The translations under genes were made by a program, and so were the position numbers. A stretch of 54,984 bases of DNA from Oscillospiraceae bacterium (lineage in GTDB: Bacteria; Bacillota; Clostridia; Oscillospirales; Oscillospiraceae), in assembly GCA_015067465.1 (NCBI GenBank), contig SVMK01000005.1:1-54984 (forward strand), written 5' to 3'. Of this stretch, positions 8,952 to 18,066 are shown piece by piece (the stretch's first letter is position 1; the number at the start of each line of letters is the position of its first letter). Under the pieces are notes generated by a model, which saw only the letters and a program-made list of their open reading frames with translations, did not search any database and had not been told where the DNA came from.

Positions 8952-8981
8952 ATTTTACCATTTGACTGTCTGTTGCGTCAA
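8952..8981 (-). promoter_or_regulatory. SigA-type promoter of the purine operon
   Basis: TTGACG (8981-8976) and TAAAAT (8957-8952) are 18 bases apart, placing the start of transcription near 8945, just upstream of riboswitch stem P1. It lies in the gap after guaB, so the purine operon has its own start. Confidence 0.8.
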
Positions 8982-9013
8982 GGCGCAGTTATGACAATTA
9001 TTACGGTAAAATC

Positions 9014-10519
9014 TTATTTGAATGTGGTGGTAGTGTCCTTCTGGATAACATCGTGAGCGCCGCCCTCAACGATGCTGGTGGCGGACACAAGCGTCAGCAC
9101 AGCTTTTTCCTGCAGTTCGGGGATGGTGAGCGCGCCGCAGTTGCACATGGTGGACTTCACCTTGCTCAGCGTCATGGCAACATTGTCATGGAGGGAACCT
9201 GCATAGGGCACATAGGAATCCACGCCTTCTTCGAAGCCGAGCTTGCTCTCGCCGCCGTTGTCGTAGCGCTGCCAGTTTCTGGCGCGGGCAGAGCCCTCGC
9301 CCCAATATTCCTTGTAGTAGGTTCCGCCGATGCTCACGCGGTTGGAGGGGCTTTCGTCAAATCTTGCAAAGTAGCGTCCGAGCATGACAAAGTCCGCACC
9401 CATTGCCAGCGCGAGGGTGATGTGGTGGTCGTATACGATACCGCCGTCGGAGCAGACGGGAACATAAATGCCGGTTTCTTCAAAGTATCTGTCGCGCTCT
9501 GCGCAAACCTCGATCAGCGCCGTTGCCTGACCGCGGCCGATACCCTTGGTTTCGCGGGTGATGCAGATGGAGCCACCGCCAATGCCGACTTTCACGAAGT
9601 CCGCACCGCAGTCCGCCAGGAAACGGAAGCCCGCAGCGTCAACAACATTGCCTGCGCCAACTTTCACGCTGTCGCCGTAGCGCTCGCGGATCCAGGCCAG
9701 GGTGAATTTCTGCCAGTCGGAGAAACCTTCGGAAGAGTCGATGCAAAGCACGTCCGCGCCGGCCTCGATCAGCGCGGGAACGCGCTCGGCATAGTCGCGG
9801 GTGTTGATGCCGGCGCCGACAACATAGCGCTTGTCGGCATCCAGCAGCTCGTCGGGGTTCTGCTTGTGGCTTTCATAGTCCTTGCGGAACACAAAATAGC
9901 AGAGTTTTCCGCTCTCGCTGACGATGGGCAGCGCGTTGAGCTTGTGTTCCCAGATGATGTCGTTGGCTTCCTTCAGGCTGGTGCCTTCCTTGGCCCAGAT
10001 GAGCTTGTCAAACGGCGTCATAAACTCGGAAACCTTGGTTTCGGGTGCCATGCGGCTCACGCGGTAGTCGCGGCTGGTGACGATGCCGACCAGACGGCCT
10101 TCGGAAGTTCCGTCTTCCGTAACGGCAACGGTGGAGTGGCCGGTGCGGTTTTTCAGCGCAAGAACGTCTGCGAGCGTGGCCTCGGGGCTGATGTTGGAAT
10201 CGCTGGTCACAAAGCCGGCCTTGTGGTTTTTTGCTCTGGCAACCATAGCTGCCTCATCCTCAACGGTCTGCGCGCCGTAAATGAAGGAAACGCCGCCTTC
10301 TTTTGCCAGCGCAACCGCAAGACGGTCGCCGGAAACGGACTGCATGATGGCGGACACCATGGGAATGTTCATGGTGATGGCGGGCGTTTCGCCCTTCTTA
10401 TATTTCACCAGCGGGGTTTTCAGGGAAATTGCGTCGGGGACGCATGCGCTGGAGGAATATCCGGGAATGAGCAGATATTCGTTAAAAGTATGGGCCGGTT
10501 CGTTGATAATCTTTGCCAT
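9014..10519 (-). CDS. guaB: IMP dehydrogenase, divergent type with CBS pair
   Basis: Oxidises IMP to XMP with NAD, the committed step to GMP. It has 501 residues: an N-terminal TIM-barrel start, two CBS domains at roughly 104-220 and the catalytic barrel. The nucleophile is Cys319 in [13 protein letters not shown], where most bacterial enzymes read GPGSIC. The flap Arg-Tyr pair that separates IMPDH from GMP reductase is present (R418-Y419 in NWQRYDNGG). GSxARARNW and the C-terminal VEGGAHDV tail differ from the common bacterial type. The ATG at 10519 is only 18 bases after pyrI, so it is probably read with the pyr operon even though it acts in purine synthesis. A distant paralogue with another role is possible but unlikely given the RY pair. 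Confidence 0.9.
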   Translation of the reverse strand: MAKIINEPAHTFNEYLLIPGYSSSACVPDAISLKTPLVKYKKGETPAITMNIPMVSAIMQSVSGDRLAVALAKEGGVSFIYGAQTVEDEAAMVARAKNHKAGFVTSDSNISPEATLADVLALKNRTGHSTVAVTEDGTSEGRLVGIVTSRDYRVSRMAPETKVSEFMTPFDKLIWAKEGTSLKEANDIIWEHKLNALPIVSESGKLCYFVFRKDYESHKQNPDELLDADKRYVVGAGINTRDYAERVPALIEAGADVLCIDSSEGFSDWQKFTLAWIRERYGDSVKVGAGNVVDAAGFRFLADCGADFVKVGIGGGSICITRETKGIGRGQATALIEVCAERDRYFEETGIYVPVCSDGGIVYDHHITLALAMGADFVMLGRYFARFDESPSNRVSIGGTYYKEYWGEGSARARNWQRYDNGGESKLGFEEGVDSYVPYAGSLHDNVAMTLSKVKSTMCNCGALTIPELQEKAVLTLVSATSIVEGGAHDVIQKDTTTTFK

Positions 10520-10537
10520 ATCGTTCTCTCCTTTATT

Positions 10538-10954
10538 TCAGTTCGCTTTTGTCTCGCAATAGAGGCAGCGATATATTTTCTCCGTTCCGTCCGTCAGACA
10601 GAACACATGATCCAGTTCCTGTTCCACGGAGGTAATACAGCGTGGATTTTTACATTTTATCACATTGGTCAGAACTTCGGGAAGTGTCACGGAGCGTTTT
10701 TCAATTAATTCTCCGTTTCTGATAATATTGATCTTCGCATTCGGGGCAATATAGCCGATAAGCTCAAAATTCAGCTCGATCTCGGAATCGATTTTGATAA
10801 TGTCTTTTTTGCCGTCCTTGCGGCTGTGGGCATTTTTGATGATGGCCACGGAGCAGTCCAGTTCGTCAAGACCCAGCAGCTCATACAGCTTCATGCCGCC
10901 GCCTGCCGGAATGTGGTCAATCACGATGCCGTTTGTGATCGCATCAATATTCAT
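10538..10954 (-). CDS. pyrI: Aspartate carbamoyltransferase regulatory subunit
   Basis: Regulatory chain that binds nucleotides and bridges PyrB trimers. It has 138 residues. The N-terminal allosteric half ([22 protein letters not shown]) matches the family, and four zinc ligands are visible at C101, C106, C130 and C133 (CKNPRC...CLYC). It overlaps pyrB by four bases (ATGA), as expected for stoichiometric subunits. PyrI is common in enterobacteria and archaea and present in part of the Clostridia. Confidence 0.96.
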   Translation of the reverse strand: MNIDAITNGIVIDHIPAGGGMKLYELLGLDELDCSVAIIKNAHSRKDGKKDIIKIDSEIELNFELIGYIAPNAKINIIRNGELIEKRSVTLPEVLTNVIKCKNPRCITSVEQELDHVFCLTDGTEKIYRCLYCETKAN

Positions 10955-11871
10955 CGTTTTGCCTCCTCAAGCAGCTTCAGAATCAGCGCCATGCGCATAA
11001 ACTTGCCGTTGAGCACCTGCTTGAAATAGCACGCGCGCGGGTCGGCGTCCACCTTCACGCTGATTTCGTTCACGCGCGGCAGCGGATGGAGAATGCACAT
11101 ATCCGGCTTTGCCGAAGCCAGCTTTTCCGGCGTGAGGATATAGCTGTCTTTCAGCCGGAGATATTCGTCGATATCCGCGAAGCGCTCCTGCTGAATGCGT
11201 GTCATATAAAGAATGTCCAGCCCTGGCATTGCCGCTTCAAGGTCCGTGGTTTGAACATATTCAATGCCTTTTCCTTTCAGCGCCGCATTCTTCACATAGC
11301 TCGGCAGCTTCAGTTCCTCGGGCGAAATCAGAACAAACTTCACGTTGTCATAGCGCGACATGGCATTGATGAGCGAATGCACCGTGCGCCCGAATTTCAG
11401 ATCGCCGCACAATCCGACGGTCAGATTGGAAAATCTGCCCTTTTCGCGGTACACGGTCAGCAGATCCGCCAGCGTCTGCGTGGGATGGCAGTGGCCGCCG
11501 TCACCCGCGTTGATCACAGGGATTTCCGCATTCTGTGCCGCCACCAGCGCCGCCCCTTCCTTGGGATGACGCATGGCAATGATGTCGGCATAGCAGCTGA
11601 TCACCTTTGCCGTGTCCGCCACGCTCTCGCCCTTGGCAGCCGAAGAACTGTTGGCGCTGGAAAAGCCGATCACGCTGCCGCCCAGTTCGAGCATCGCCGC
11701 TTCAAAGCTCAGCCTTGTGCGGGTGGAAGGCTCAAAAAACAGCGTCGCCAGCTTTTTGCGCTTGCAGCACTCGGCATACTTATCCGGATTGGCAATGATA
11801 TCGCACGCCGTTACAATCAGCGCATCTATCTCTTCCACAGAGAGATCGAGAATGTCAATCAGACTTCTCAC
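10951..11871 (-). CDS. pyrB: Aspartate carbamoyltransferase catalytic subunit
   Basis: Makes carbamoyl-aspartate from carbamoyl phosphate and aspartate. The 306-residue protein has the carbamoyl-phosphate loop [13 protein letters not shown] at 45-57 and the [11 protein letters not shown] segment near the C-terminus. The start is GTG at 11869-11871, preceded by GGAGGAG and overlapping the pyrE stop by four bases. It is directly followed by pyrI, so this is the regulated class B holoenzyme type. Confidence 0.97.
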   Translation of the reverse strand: MRSLIDILDLSVEEIDALIVTACDIIANPDKYAECCKRKKLATLFFEPSTRTRLSFEAAMLELGGSVIGFSSANSSSAAKGESVADTAKVISCYADIIAMRHPKEGAALVAAQNAEIPVINAGDGGHCHPTQTLADLLTVYREKGRFSNLTVGLCGDLKFGRTVHSLINAMSRYDNVKFVLISPEELKLPSYVKNAALKGKGIEYVQTTDLEAAMPGLDILYMTRIQQERFADIDEYLRLKDSYILTPEKLASAKPDMCILHPLPRVNEISVKVDADPRACYFKQVLNGKFMRMALILKLLEEAKR

Positions 11872-12506
11872 TTTGCTCCTCCGATCCAGCTCTCGTCGGA
11901 CGGATTGTTGCGGAACGCAATCAGGCGCGCAATATCTTCCTGCTTGATGTAGCCTTCCTCTGCGGCCACTTCCGCGATCACGTCAAAGTTGGTCAGGGAA
12001 ATATTCTTAACCTCCGCCTGGGCAAGACGCTCCAGGCCTTTTTTCATGCCGTAAGTGAAGATGCTGACCACGCCGAGCACTTCTGCGCCTGCTTCGCGCA
12101 GCACATTGACAACCTCGATCACGCTGCCGCCGGTGGAGATCAGATCCTCCACAACAACAACCTTCTGGCCTTTTTCCAGCTTGCCTTCGATCTGGTTTTG
12201 TCTGCCGTGGTCCTTTGCGCCGGAACGGACATAGCCCATCGGCAGGCCCATCAGGTGGCCGACAATGGCGGCGTGGGCGATGCCGGCGGTGGATGTGCCC
12301 ATCAGCACTTCGCAGTCGGGGAAATACTTCTTCACATTTTCCGCAAGACCGTTTTCAACATCGTTGCGAACGTCCGGCGCGGTGAGCGTCAGACGGTTGT
12401 CGCAGTAAACGGGGCTTTTAATGCCGCTTGCCCAGGTAAAGGGTTCTTCCGGGCGGAAGAACACCGCACCAACGCGAAGCAGACCTTTTGCAATCAGTTT
12501 TTCCAT
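11868..12506 (-). CDS. pyrE: Orotate phosphoribosyltransferase
   Basis: Adds ribose phosphate from PRPP to orotate giving OMP. The 212 residues include the PRPP loop [14 protein letters not shown] at 116-129 and the flexible catalytic loop [16 protein letters not shown] near 93-108. I chose ATG at 12504-12506, with GGAGGG eight bases upstream; the open frame extends five codons to a TTG, which is less likely. It lies between pyrF and pyrB and overlaps pyrB by four bases. Confidence 0.95.
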   Translation of the reverse strand: MEKLIAKGLLRVGAVFFRPEEPFTWASGIKSPVYCDNRLTLTAPDVRNDVENGLAENVKKYFPDCEVLMGTSTAGIAHAAIVGHLMGLPMGYVRSGAKDHGRQNQIEGKLEKGQKVVVVEDLISTGGSVIEVVNVLREAGAEVLGVVSIFTYGMKKGLERLAQAEVKNISLTNFDVIAEVAAEEGYIKQEDIARLIAFRNNPSDESWIGGAK

Positions 12507-12526
12507 CCCTTTTCCCTCCAAATCAC

Positions 12527-13228
12527 TTAATCAACAAATTCGCGAACGCAGCGCTCATATGCCGCAACGGGGTCTTCCGCTGCGGTGATCGGTCTGCCGA
12601 CAACGATATAGTCCGAGCCGATCGCCTTCGCCTGTTCGGGCGTCATGATGCGCTTCTGGTCGCCCACATCGCCGCCGGCAAAGCGAACGCCGGGCGTTAC
12701 CGTGAGAAACTGCGCGCCGCACACATCGTGCACCTTGCCCGCCTCCAGCGGGGAGCAGACAACGCCGTCGAGTCCCGCGTCGCGGGCGTTTTTTGCATAA
12801 TGCAGCACAACCTCGTCGATCGGCTGCGGAATGAGCAGTTCCGTTTCCATGCTGGTCTGATCCGTGCTCGTCAGCTGCGTCACGGCGATCAGTCTCGGGC
12901 GGGTTCCGTCGGGACGGGTCAGTCCCTCCAGCGCAGCCTCCATCATGGCTTTCGTTCCTGCTGCATGCAGGTTGCAGATATCCACATCCAGATCACGCAG
13001 CACACTCATCGCTTTTTTCACGGTGTTGGGGATATCGTGCAGCTTGAGATCGAGGAAGATCTTGTGTCCGCGCGCCTTGATCTCGCGAACAATGGCAGGT
13101 CCCTGCGCATAATACAGTTCCATGCCGATTTTAACGAAAGGCTTCTTCTCGCCCGTGAAGCGGTCGAGAAACGCAAAAACCTGCTCCGCACTCGCAAAAT
13201 CGCAGGCAACAATCACATCTTTACCCAT
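12527..13228 (-). CDS. pyrF: Orotidine 5'-phosphate decarboxylase
   Basis: Decarboxylates OMP to UMP. The 233-residue protein has the catalytic signature [13 protein letters not shown] with D60, K62 and D65, an N-terminal VIVACDF strand and the phosphate-binding IVVGRPIT segment near the C-terminus. This is the short bacterial type. Its ATG directly abuts the pyrD stop with no gap, indicating coupled translation. Confidence 0.97.
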   Translation of the reverse strand: MGKDVIVACDFASAEQVFAFLDRFTGEKKPFVKIGMELYYAQGPAIVREIKARGHKIFLDLKLHDIPNTVKKAMSVLRDLDVDICNLHAAGTKAMMEAALEGLTRPDGTRPRLIAVTQLTSTDQTSMETELLIPQPIDEVVLHYAKNARDAGLDGVVCSPLEAGKVHDVCGAQFLTVTPGVRFAGGDVGDQKRIMTPEQAKAIGSDYIVVGRPITAAEDPVAAYERCVREFVD

Positions 13229-14140
13229 TTATCTCGCACCTCCGATAATATCTTGCAGTTCCGAAATTCCGTATCTGTCCATCACAGACGGCAGCGCGTC
13301 GATGATGTTGCGGCAGGCATACGGCTCAACAAGGTTTGCCGCGCCAACTTCCACGGCGCTCGCACCGGCAAGCATCATCTCGATCACATCTTCCGCACTG
13401 GAAACGCCGCCAAGGCCCACCACGGGGATTTTTACAGCGCCCGCAACCTGATACACCATGCGCAGCGCCACCGGGAACACCGCAGGGCCGGAAAGTCCTC
13501 CGGTCACATTGCGGATCACGGGCTTTCTGGTTTTCAGGTCGATGCGCATACCCATCAGCGTGTTGATCAGGCTGATGCCGTCCGCACCGGCGTCCTCACA
13601 TGCGCGCGCAACGGCGACGATGTCGGTCACATTGGGGCTCAGCTTCATAATCACCGGCTTGGTCGTAACCTTTTTCACCGCCGCGGTAACTTCCGCCGCC
13701 GCTTTGGGGTCGGTGCCGAAGCTCATGCCGCCGCCGTGAACATTCGGGCAGGAGATATTCACCTCCAGCCAGCCCACCTGCGCCTCGGCGTCCAGCTTTC
13801 TGCAAACTTCCACATATTCTTCCACGGAAAAACCGCTGACGTTTGCCATCACCGGCTTGTGAAACACTTTTGCCAGCGCGGGAAGCTCATGCGCAATCAC
13901 CGCATCCACGCCGGGGTTTTGCAGCCCCACCGCGTTGAGCAGACCGGAAGGCGCTTCCGCAATGCGGGGCGTGGGATTGCCGAAACGCGCTTCGCGCGTG
14001 GTGCCCTTGAAAGAAAAGGTGCCGAGGCAGTTGATATCGTAAAGTTCGGCAAATTCATAACCGAAACCGAACGTGCCGGAAGCGGGGATCACGGGATTAT
14101 CCAGCGCAATGCCGCAGAGATTCACACTCAGTCGTCCCAT
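13229..14140 (-). CDS. pyrD: Dihydroorotate dehydrogenase, class 1B catalytic subunit
   Basis: Oxidises dihydroorotate to orotate with FMN; class 1B passes electrons through PyrK to NAD. It has 303 residues. The active-site base is Cys131 in EVNISCPNVHGGG, typical of the soluble class 1 enzymes rather than the quinone-linked class 2. FMN-phosphate residues sit in VVGLGGVSSAEDV and AVEVGAANL. The ATG at 14138-14140 has AAGGAGGAG just upstream; the open frame runs 28 codons further but that part reads as the end of pyrK. It overlaps pyrK by 13 bases. Confidence 0.96.
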   Translation of the reverse strand: MGRLSVNLCGIALDNPVIPASGTFGFGYEFAELYDINCLGTFSFKGTTREARFGNPTPRIAEAPSGLLNAVGLQNPGVDAVIAHELPALAKVFHKPVMANVSGFSVEEYVEVCRKLDAEAQVGWLEVNISCPNVHGGGMSFGTDPKAAAEVTAAVKKVTTKPVIMKLSPNVTDIVAVARACEDAGADGISLINTLMGMRIDLKTRKPVIRNVTGGLSGPAVFPVALRMVYQVAGAVKIPVVGLGGVSSAEDVIEMMLAGASAVEVGAANLVEPYACRNIIDALPSVMDRYGISELQDIIGGAR

Positions 14141-14868
14141 ATAATCTCCTCCTTCTCCAGCACCGGACCGTCCCGGCAAATTCGCTTTGTTCCGTATTTC
14201 GTTTCGCACGAGCAGCCCATGCACGCGCCGAAACCGCAGCCCATGCGCTCTTCAAAGCTAAACTGTCCCGAAGTTTTCGACGCTGCGCTGACCGCCTTGA
14301 GCATCGGCTCCGGACCGCAGGTGTATACATAGGAATAGTTTTCCATCTGCGCCATGCCGTCCGTAACAAAGCCCTTCGTGCCGCAGCTGCCGTCTGCCGT
14401 TGTAACAATCACGCGGCGGCACAGTGTGCGGAATTCATATTCGTAAAAGCGGTCCTCGGCTCCGTTGAAACCAAGCACGGCGTTCACGGTTCTGCCCTCG
14501 CCTACCAGCCGCTTGGCAAGCCCGTAAAGCGGGGGGATACCCACACCGCCGCCAACGAGCAGGGGCGTGCTTCCGCTTTTTTCAATATCATAGCCGTTGC
14601 CAAGGCCGGTCAAAACGTCCAGCTTCGTGCCGACGGGGTATTCCGTCAGCTCGGCAGTGCCGCGGCCGAGCACCTTGTAGATCAGTGTCAGTCTGCCGTC
14701 GGCCCAGTCGCACACGGAGATTGGGCGGCGGAGATAGTGACCGCTCAGCTTCAGATTCACAAACTGGCCCGGCGCGGTGATGGCGGAAGTGTCGCCCTCC
14801 AGATGCAGACGGTAGATCCCGTCAGCCAGGCGTTCGTTCTGAATGATTTCAAAAAATTTCTGTTCCAT
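14128..14868 (-). CDS. pyrK: Dihydroorotate dehydrogenase, class 1B electron-transfer subunit
   Basis: FAD and [2Fe-2S] subunit that links PyrD to NAD. The 246-residue protein has the FAD motif RRPIS at 47-51, the NAD-site glycine run LLVGGGVGIPPL near 103-114 and YTCGPEPML near 182. The cluster cysteines are C211, C216, C219 and C231 (MGCGFGACMGC...ICRDGP). It precedes and overlaps pyrD, so the two subunits should be made in equal amounts. Confidence 0.97.
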   Translation of the reverse strand: MEQKFFEIIQNERLADGIYRLHLEGDTSAITAPGQFVNLKLSGHYLRRPISVCDWADGRLTLIYKVLGRGTAELTEYPVGTKLDVLTGLGNGYDIEKSGSTPLLVGGGVGIPPLYGLAKRLVGEGRTVNAVLGFNGAEDRFYEYEFRTLCRRVIVTTADGSCGTKGFVTDGMAQMENYSYVYTCGPEPMLKAVSAASKTSGQFSFEERMGCGFGACMGCSCETKYGTKRICRDGPVLEKEEIIWDD

Positions 14869-14876
14869 CGTTCACC

Positions 14877-17800
14877 TCACGCATCGATTGTGGAGATCGT
14901 AATGGTGGTTTCTTCCAGCACATCCAGCAGCACGCGCACAGTGTCCAGAGAGGTGAAGATGGTAACATTGTTCTCCGTTGCGCAGCGGCGGATGGCAACG
15001 CCGTCCTCATAGTGAACGCCGGAGAGGATGGCGCGCGTGTTGATGATATAGCTGACATAGCCCGAACGGATGGAATCGAGGATTTCCTCGCTGCCCTCGC
15101 TCAGCTTGCCGCGAATACGGGTGCGGATGCCGTGCTCTTTGAGGAAGTTTGCCGTGCCGACGGTTGCTTCAATGTTGAAGCCCATGTCATAAAAGCGCTT
15201 CACAAGCGGCAGGGCCTCCTCCTTGTCCTCGTCTGCAAGCGTAACCAGCACCGTGCCGTAATTTTGCAAATTCATCCCCGCCGCCTGCATTGCCTTATAC
15301 AGTGCGCGGGAGAGCTTGTCGTCATAGCCGATTGCCTCGCCCGTGGACTTCATCTCGGGCGACAGATAGGCGTCGAGTCCCTTGATTTTGTTGAAAGAGA
15401 ACACCGGCACCTTGACATAGTGACGCTTTTTCTCTTCGGGATAGAGTTCAAAAATTCCCTGTTCTTTCAGACTCTTGCCGAGAATCACTTCCGTTGCGAT
15501 GTCCGCAAGGGAGTAGCCTGTGGACTTGCTGAGGAACGGCACCGTGCGGGACGATCTGGGATTCACTTCGATGATGTAAACATTGTCATTCTCGTCCACG
15601 ATGAACTGGATATTGAAAAGTCCGATAATGCCGATGCCGAGGCCAAGCTTTTTGGCATACTGCAGAATGATACCCTTCACCTTGTCGGAGATGGAGAAGG
15701 CGGGATAAACGGAGATGGAGTCACCGGAGTGAACACCCGTGCGCTCAACCAGTTCCATGATGCCCGGCACAAACACGTCGCGTCCGTCGCAGATGGCATC
15801 CACCTCAACCTCGCGGCCGGAGATATACTTGTCAACCAGAACAGGCTTGTCCGCATCAATCTCAACGGCGTTTTTCAGATAGTGGCGCAGCGCATCTTCC
15901 CTTGCAACGATTTCCATTGCGCGGCCACCCAAAACGAAGCTCGGGCGCACCAGCACGGGATAGCCGATTTCGGCTGCGGCCTTCACGCCGTCTTCAATGT
16001 TGGTCACGGCAGTGCCTTTCGGCTGGGGAATGTTCAGGTCGAGCAGCACCTTTTCAAAGCTGTCGCGGTTTTCCGCGCGTTCAATCGCCGCGCAGTCCGT
16101 TCCGACAATCTTCACGCCCCGCTCCATCAGCGGCTGCGCCAGATTGATGGCGGTTTGTCCGCCCAGAGATGCAATCACGCCCTCCGGCTTTTCAAAGTCC
16201 ACAATCGCCATAACGTCCTCCGGCGTCAGCGGCTCAAAATAGAGCTTGTCCGCCGTAGTGTAGTCCGTGGACACGGTTTCGGGGTTGTTGTTGATAATGA
16301 TGGCTTCGTATCCGGCGCGCTTGATCGTCTGCACCGCATGCACCGTGGAATAGTCAAATTCCACGCCCTGTCCGATGCGGATGGGACCTGCGCCCAGCAC
16401 GATGATCTTCTTTTTATCCGACAGGCGGGATGCGTTTTCGGAGTTGTAGGAAGAATAGAGATAAGCGATATACTTGCCCGTGTGCAGGGTGTCCACCATC
16501 GGGAACTGCGGCACGATGCCGTTTTCGCGGCGCAGGCTGTAAATCTCGGTTTCCTTTCTGTTCCAGAGGCGGGCAATATACTTGTCCGCAAAGCCCATAC
16601 GCTTCGCCTCGGCAAGCACGTTCAAGTCGCCCGCAGCGGCGCACAGCGTCCGCTCCATGGCAACAATCTTCTGCAGCGATTCCAGAAACAGCTCCGTGAT
16701 TTTGGTCAAATCGTGCAGCTGCTCAACGGACATACCGCGGCGCAGCAGCTCCGTAACGGCAAAAATGCCGTCGTCGCGGAATTCGCCCAGATAGCCGCAA
16801 ATCTCCTCGGTGGTCATTTCGTCAAACTTTGCGAGATGGAAATGGCACACGCCGGTTTCCAGAGAGCGAACGGACTTGAGGAAGCATTCTTCCAGCGTTG
16901 CGCCGATGCCCATCACCTCGCCCGTTGCTTTCATCTGCGTGCCGAGCACATTGGGCGCGGAGGTGAATTTATCAAACGGAAAACGCGGGAATTTCGCAAC
17001 GATATAATCCAGCCGCGGCTCAATGGCGGCCGTTCCGCCCGCAACGGGAATCTCCTCAAGCAGCATACCCATGGCAATTTTCGCGGTGACGCGGGCAATG
17101 GGATAGCCGCTGGCTTTGCTCGCAAGGGCCGAGGAGCGGGAAACGCGGGGGTTGACCTCGATGAGGAAATATTCGCTGGAGTTGGGGTTGAGCGCAAACT
17201 GCACGTTGCAGCCGCCCTCAATCTTCAGTTCGCGAATGATCTTGATTGCGCTGTCGTTGAGCATCTTACGGTCGTGGTCATTCAGGGAGAGAATGGGCGC
17301 AACCACAACGGAGTCTCCGGTGTGCACGCCGACAGGGTCCACGTTTTCCATGCCGCAGATGGTGATGGCATTGTCGGCACTGTCACGCATCACCTCAAAC
17401 TCAATTTCCTTATAGCCCTTCACGCTCTTTTCAATGAGCACCTGATGCACGGGAGAGAGTTTGAATGCATTCATGCCAATTTCCATAAGCTCCTGCTCAT
17501 CGTTGGCAAAACCGCCGCCCGTGCCGCCGAGGGTGAAAGCAGGGCGCAGCACCACGGGGTAGCCGATTTCTGCCGCAGCTTTCTTCGCCTGCTCAATGTC
17601 GTAGGTAATCTCGGAGGGGATAACCGGCTCGCCGATGCTCTGGCACATCTCCTTAAACAGTTCCCGGTCCTCCGCGCGCTCAATGCTCTCGCTGCTCGTT
17701 CCCAGCAGCTTCACGCCGCACTCGCGCAGAATGCCCTTTTTCTCCAGCTGCATCGCAAGGTTCAGGCCGGTCTGTCCGCCGATGCCGGGAACAATGGCGT

Positions 17801-18050
17801 CCGGGCGCTCATAGCGCAGGATTTTTGCAACGTATTCCAGCGTGAGCGGCTCCATATAAACCTTGTCGGCAATGGTGGTGTCCGTCATAATGGTGGCCGG
17901 ATTGGAGTTTGCCAGCACCACCTCATATCCCTCCTCGCGAAGGGCGAGGCATGCCTGCGTGCCGGCATAGTCAAACTCGGCGGCCTGACCGATCACAATC
18001 GGTCCGGAGCCGATGATAAGCACCTTTTTGATATCTGTTCTCTTAGCCAT
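14877..18050 (-). CDS. carB: Carbamoyl-phosphate synthase large subunit
   Basis: Makes carbamoyl phosphate from bicarbonate, ammonia and two ATP. The 1,057-residue protein has the duplicated ATP-grasp architecture: GSGPIVIGQAAEFDYAGTQA near 14-33 and a second GAGPIRIGQGVEFDYS near 555-570. A C-terminal MGS-like allosteric domain (LVTLADEDKEEALPLVKRFYDMGF...) ends in YVSYIINTRAILSGVHYEDGVAIRRCATEN. The partner carA, the glutaminase subunit that supplies ammonia, is not beside it: the gene upstream is pyrC, 16 bases away, and the gene downstream is pyrK. carA must be elsewhere, or the enzyme uses free ammonia. Confidence 0.97.
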   Translation of the reverse strand: MAKRTDIKKVLIIGSGPIVIGQAAEFDYAGTQACLALREEGYEVVLANSNPATIMTDTTIADKVYMEPLTLEYVAKILRYERPDAIVPGIGGQTGLNLAMQLEKKGILRECGVKLLGTSSESIERAEDRELFKEMCQSIGEPVIPSEITYDIEQAKKAAAEIGYPVVLRPAFTLGGTGGGFANDEQELMEIGMNAFKLSPVHQVLIEKSVKGYKEIEFEVMRDSADNAITICGMENVDPVGVHTGDSVVVAPILSLNDHDRKMLNDSAIKIIRELKIEGGCNVQFALNPNSSEYFLIEVNPRVSRSSALASKASGYPIARVTAKIAMGMLLEEIPVAGGTAAIEPRLDYIVAKFPRFPFDKFTSAPNVLGTQMKATGEVMGIGATLEECFLKSVRSLETGVCHFHLAKFDEMTTEEICGYLGEFRDDGIFAVTELLRRGMSVEQLHDLTKITELFLESLQKIVAMERTLCAAAGDLNVLAEAKRMGFADKYIARLWNRKETEIYSLRRENGIVPQFPMVDTLHTGKYIAYLYSSYNSENASRLSDKKKIIVLGAGPIRIGQGVEFDYSTVHAVQTIKRAGYEAIIINNNPETVSTDYTTADKLYFEPLTPEDVMAIVDFEKPEGVIASLGGQTAINLAQPLMERGVKIVGTDCAAIERAENRDSFEKVLLDLNIPQPKGTAVTNIEDGVKAAAEIGYPVLVRPSFVLGGRAMEIVAREDALRHYLKNAVEIDADKPVLVDKYISGREVEVDAICDGRDVFVPGIMELVERTGVHSGDSISVYPAFSISDKVKGIILQYAKKLGLGIGIIGLFNIQFIVDENDNVYIIEVNPRSSRTVPFLSKSTGYSLADIATEVILGKSLKEQGIFELYPEEKKRHYVKVPVFSFNKIKGLDAYLSPEMKSTGEAIGYDDKLSRALYKAMQAAGMNLQNYGTVLVTLADEDKEEALPLVKRFYDMGFNIEATVGTANFLKEHGIRTRIRGKLSEGSEEILDSIRSGYVSYIINTRAILSGVHYEDGVAIRRCATENNVTIFTSLDTVRVLLDVLEETTITISTIDA

Positions 18051-18066
18051 AAATCCTGGTTCCTCC

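Noticed and set aside
12488-14332. Plus-strand open frame of about 614 codons across pyrF, pyrD and pyrK
   Set aside because: It crosses three well-defined minus-strand genes and resembles no protein.
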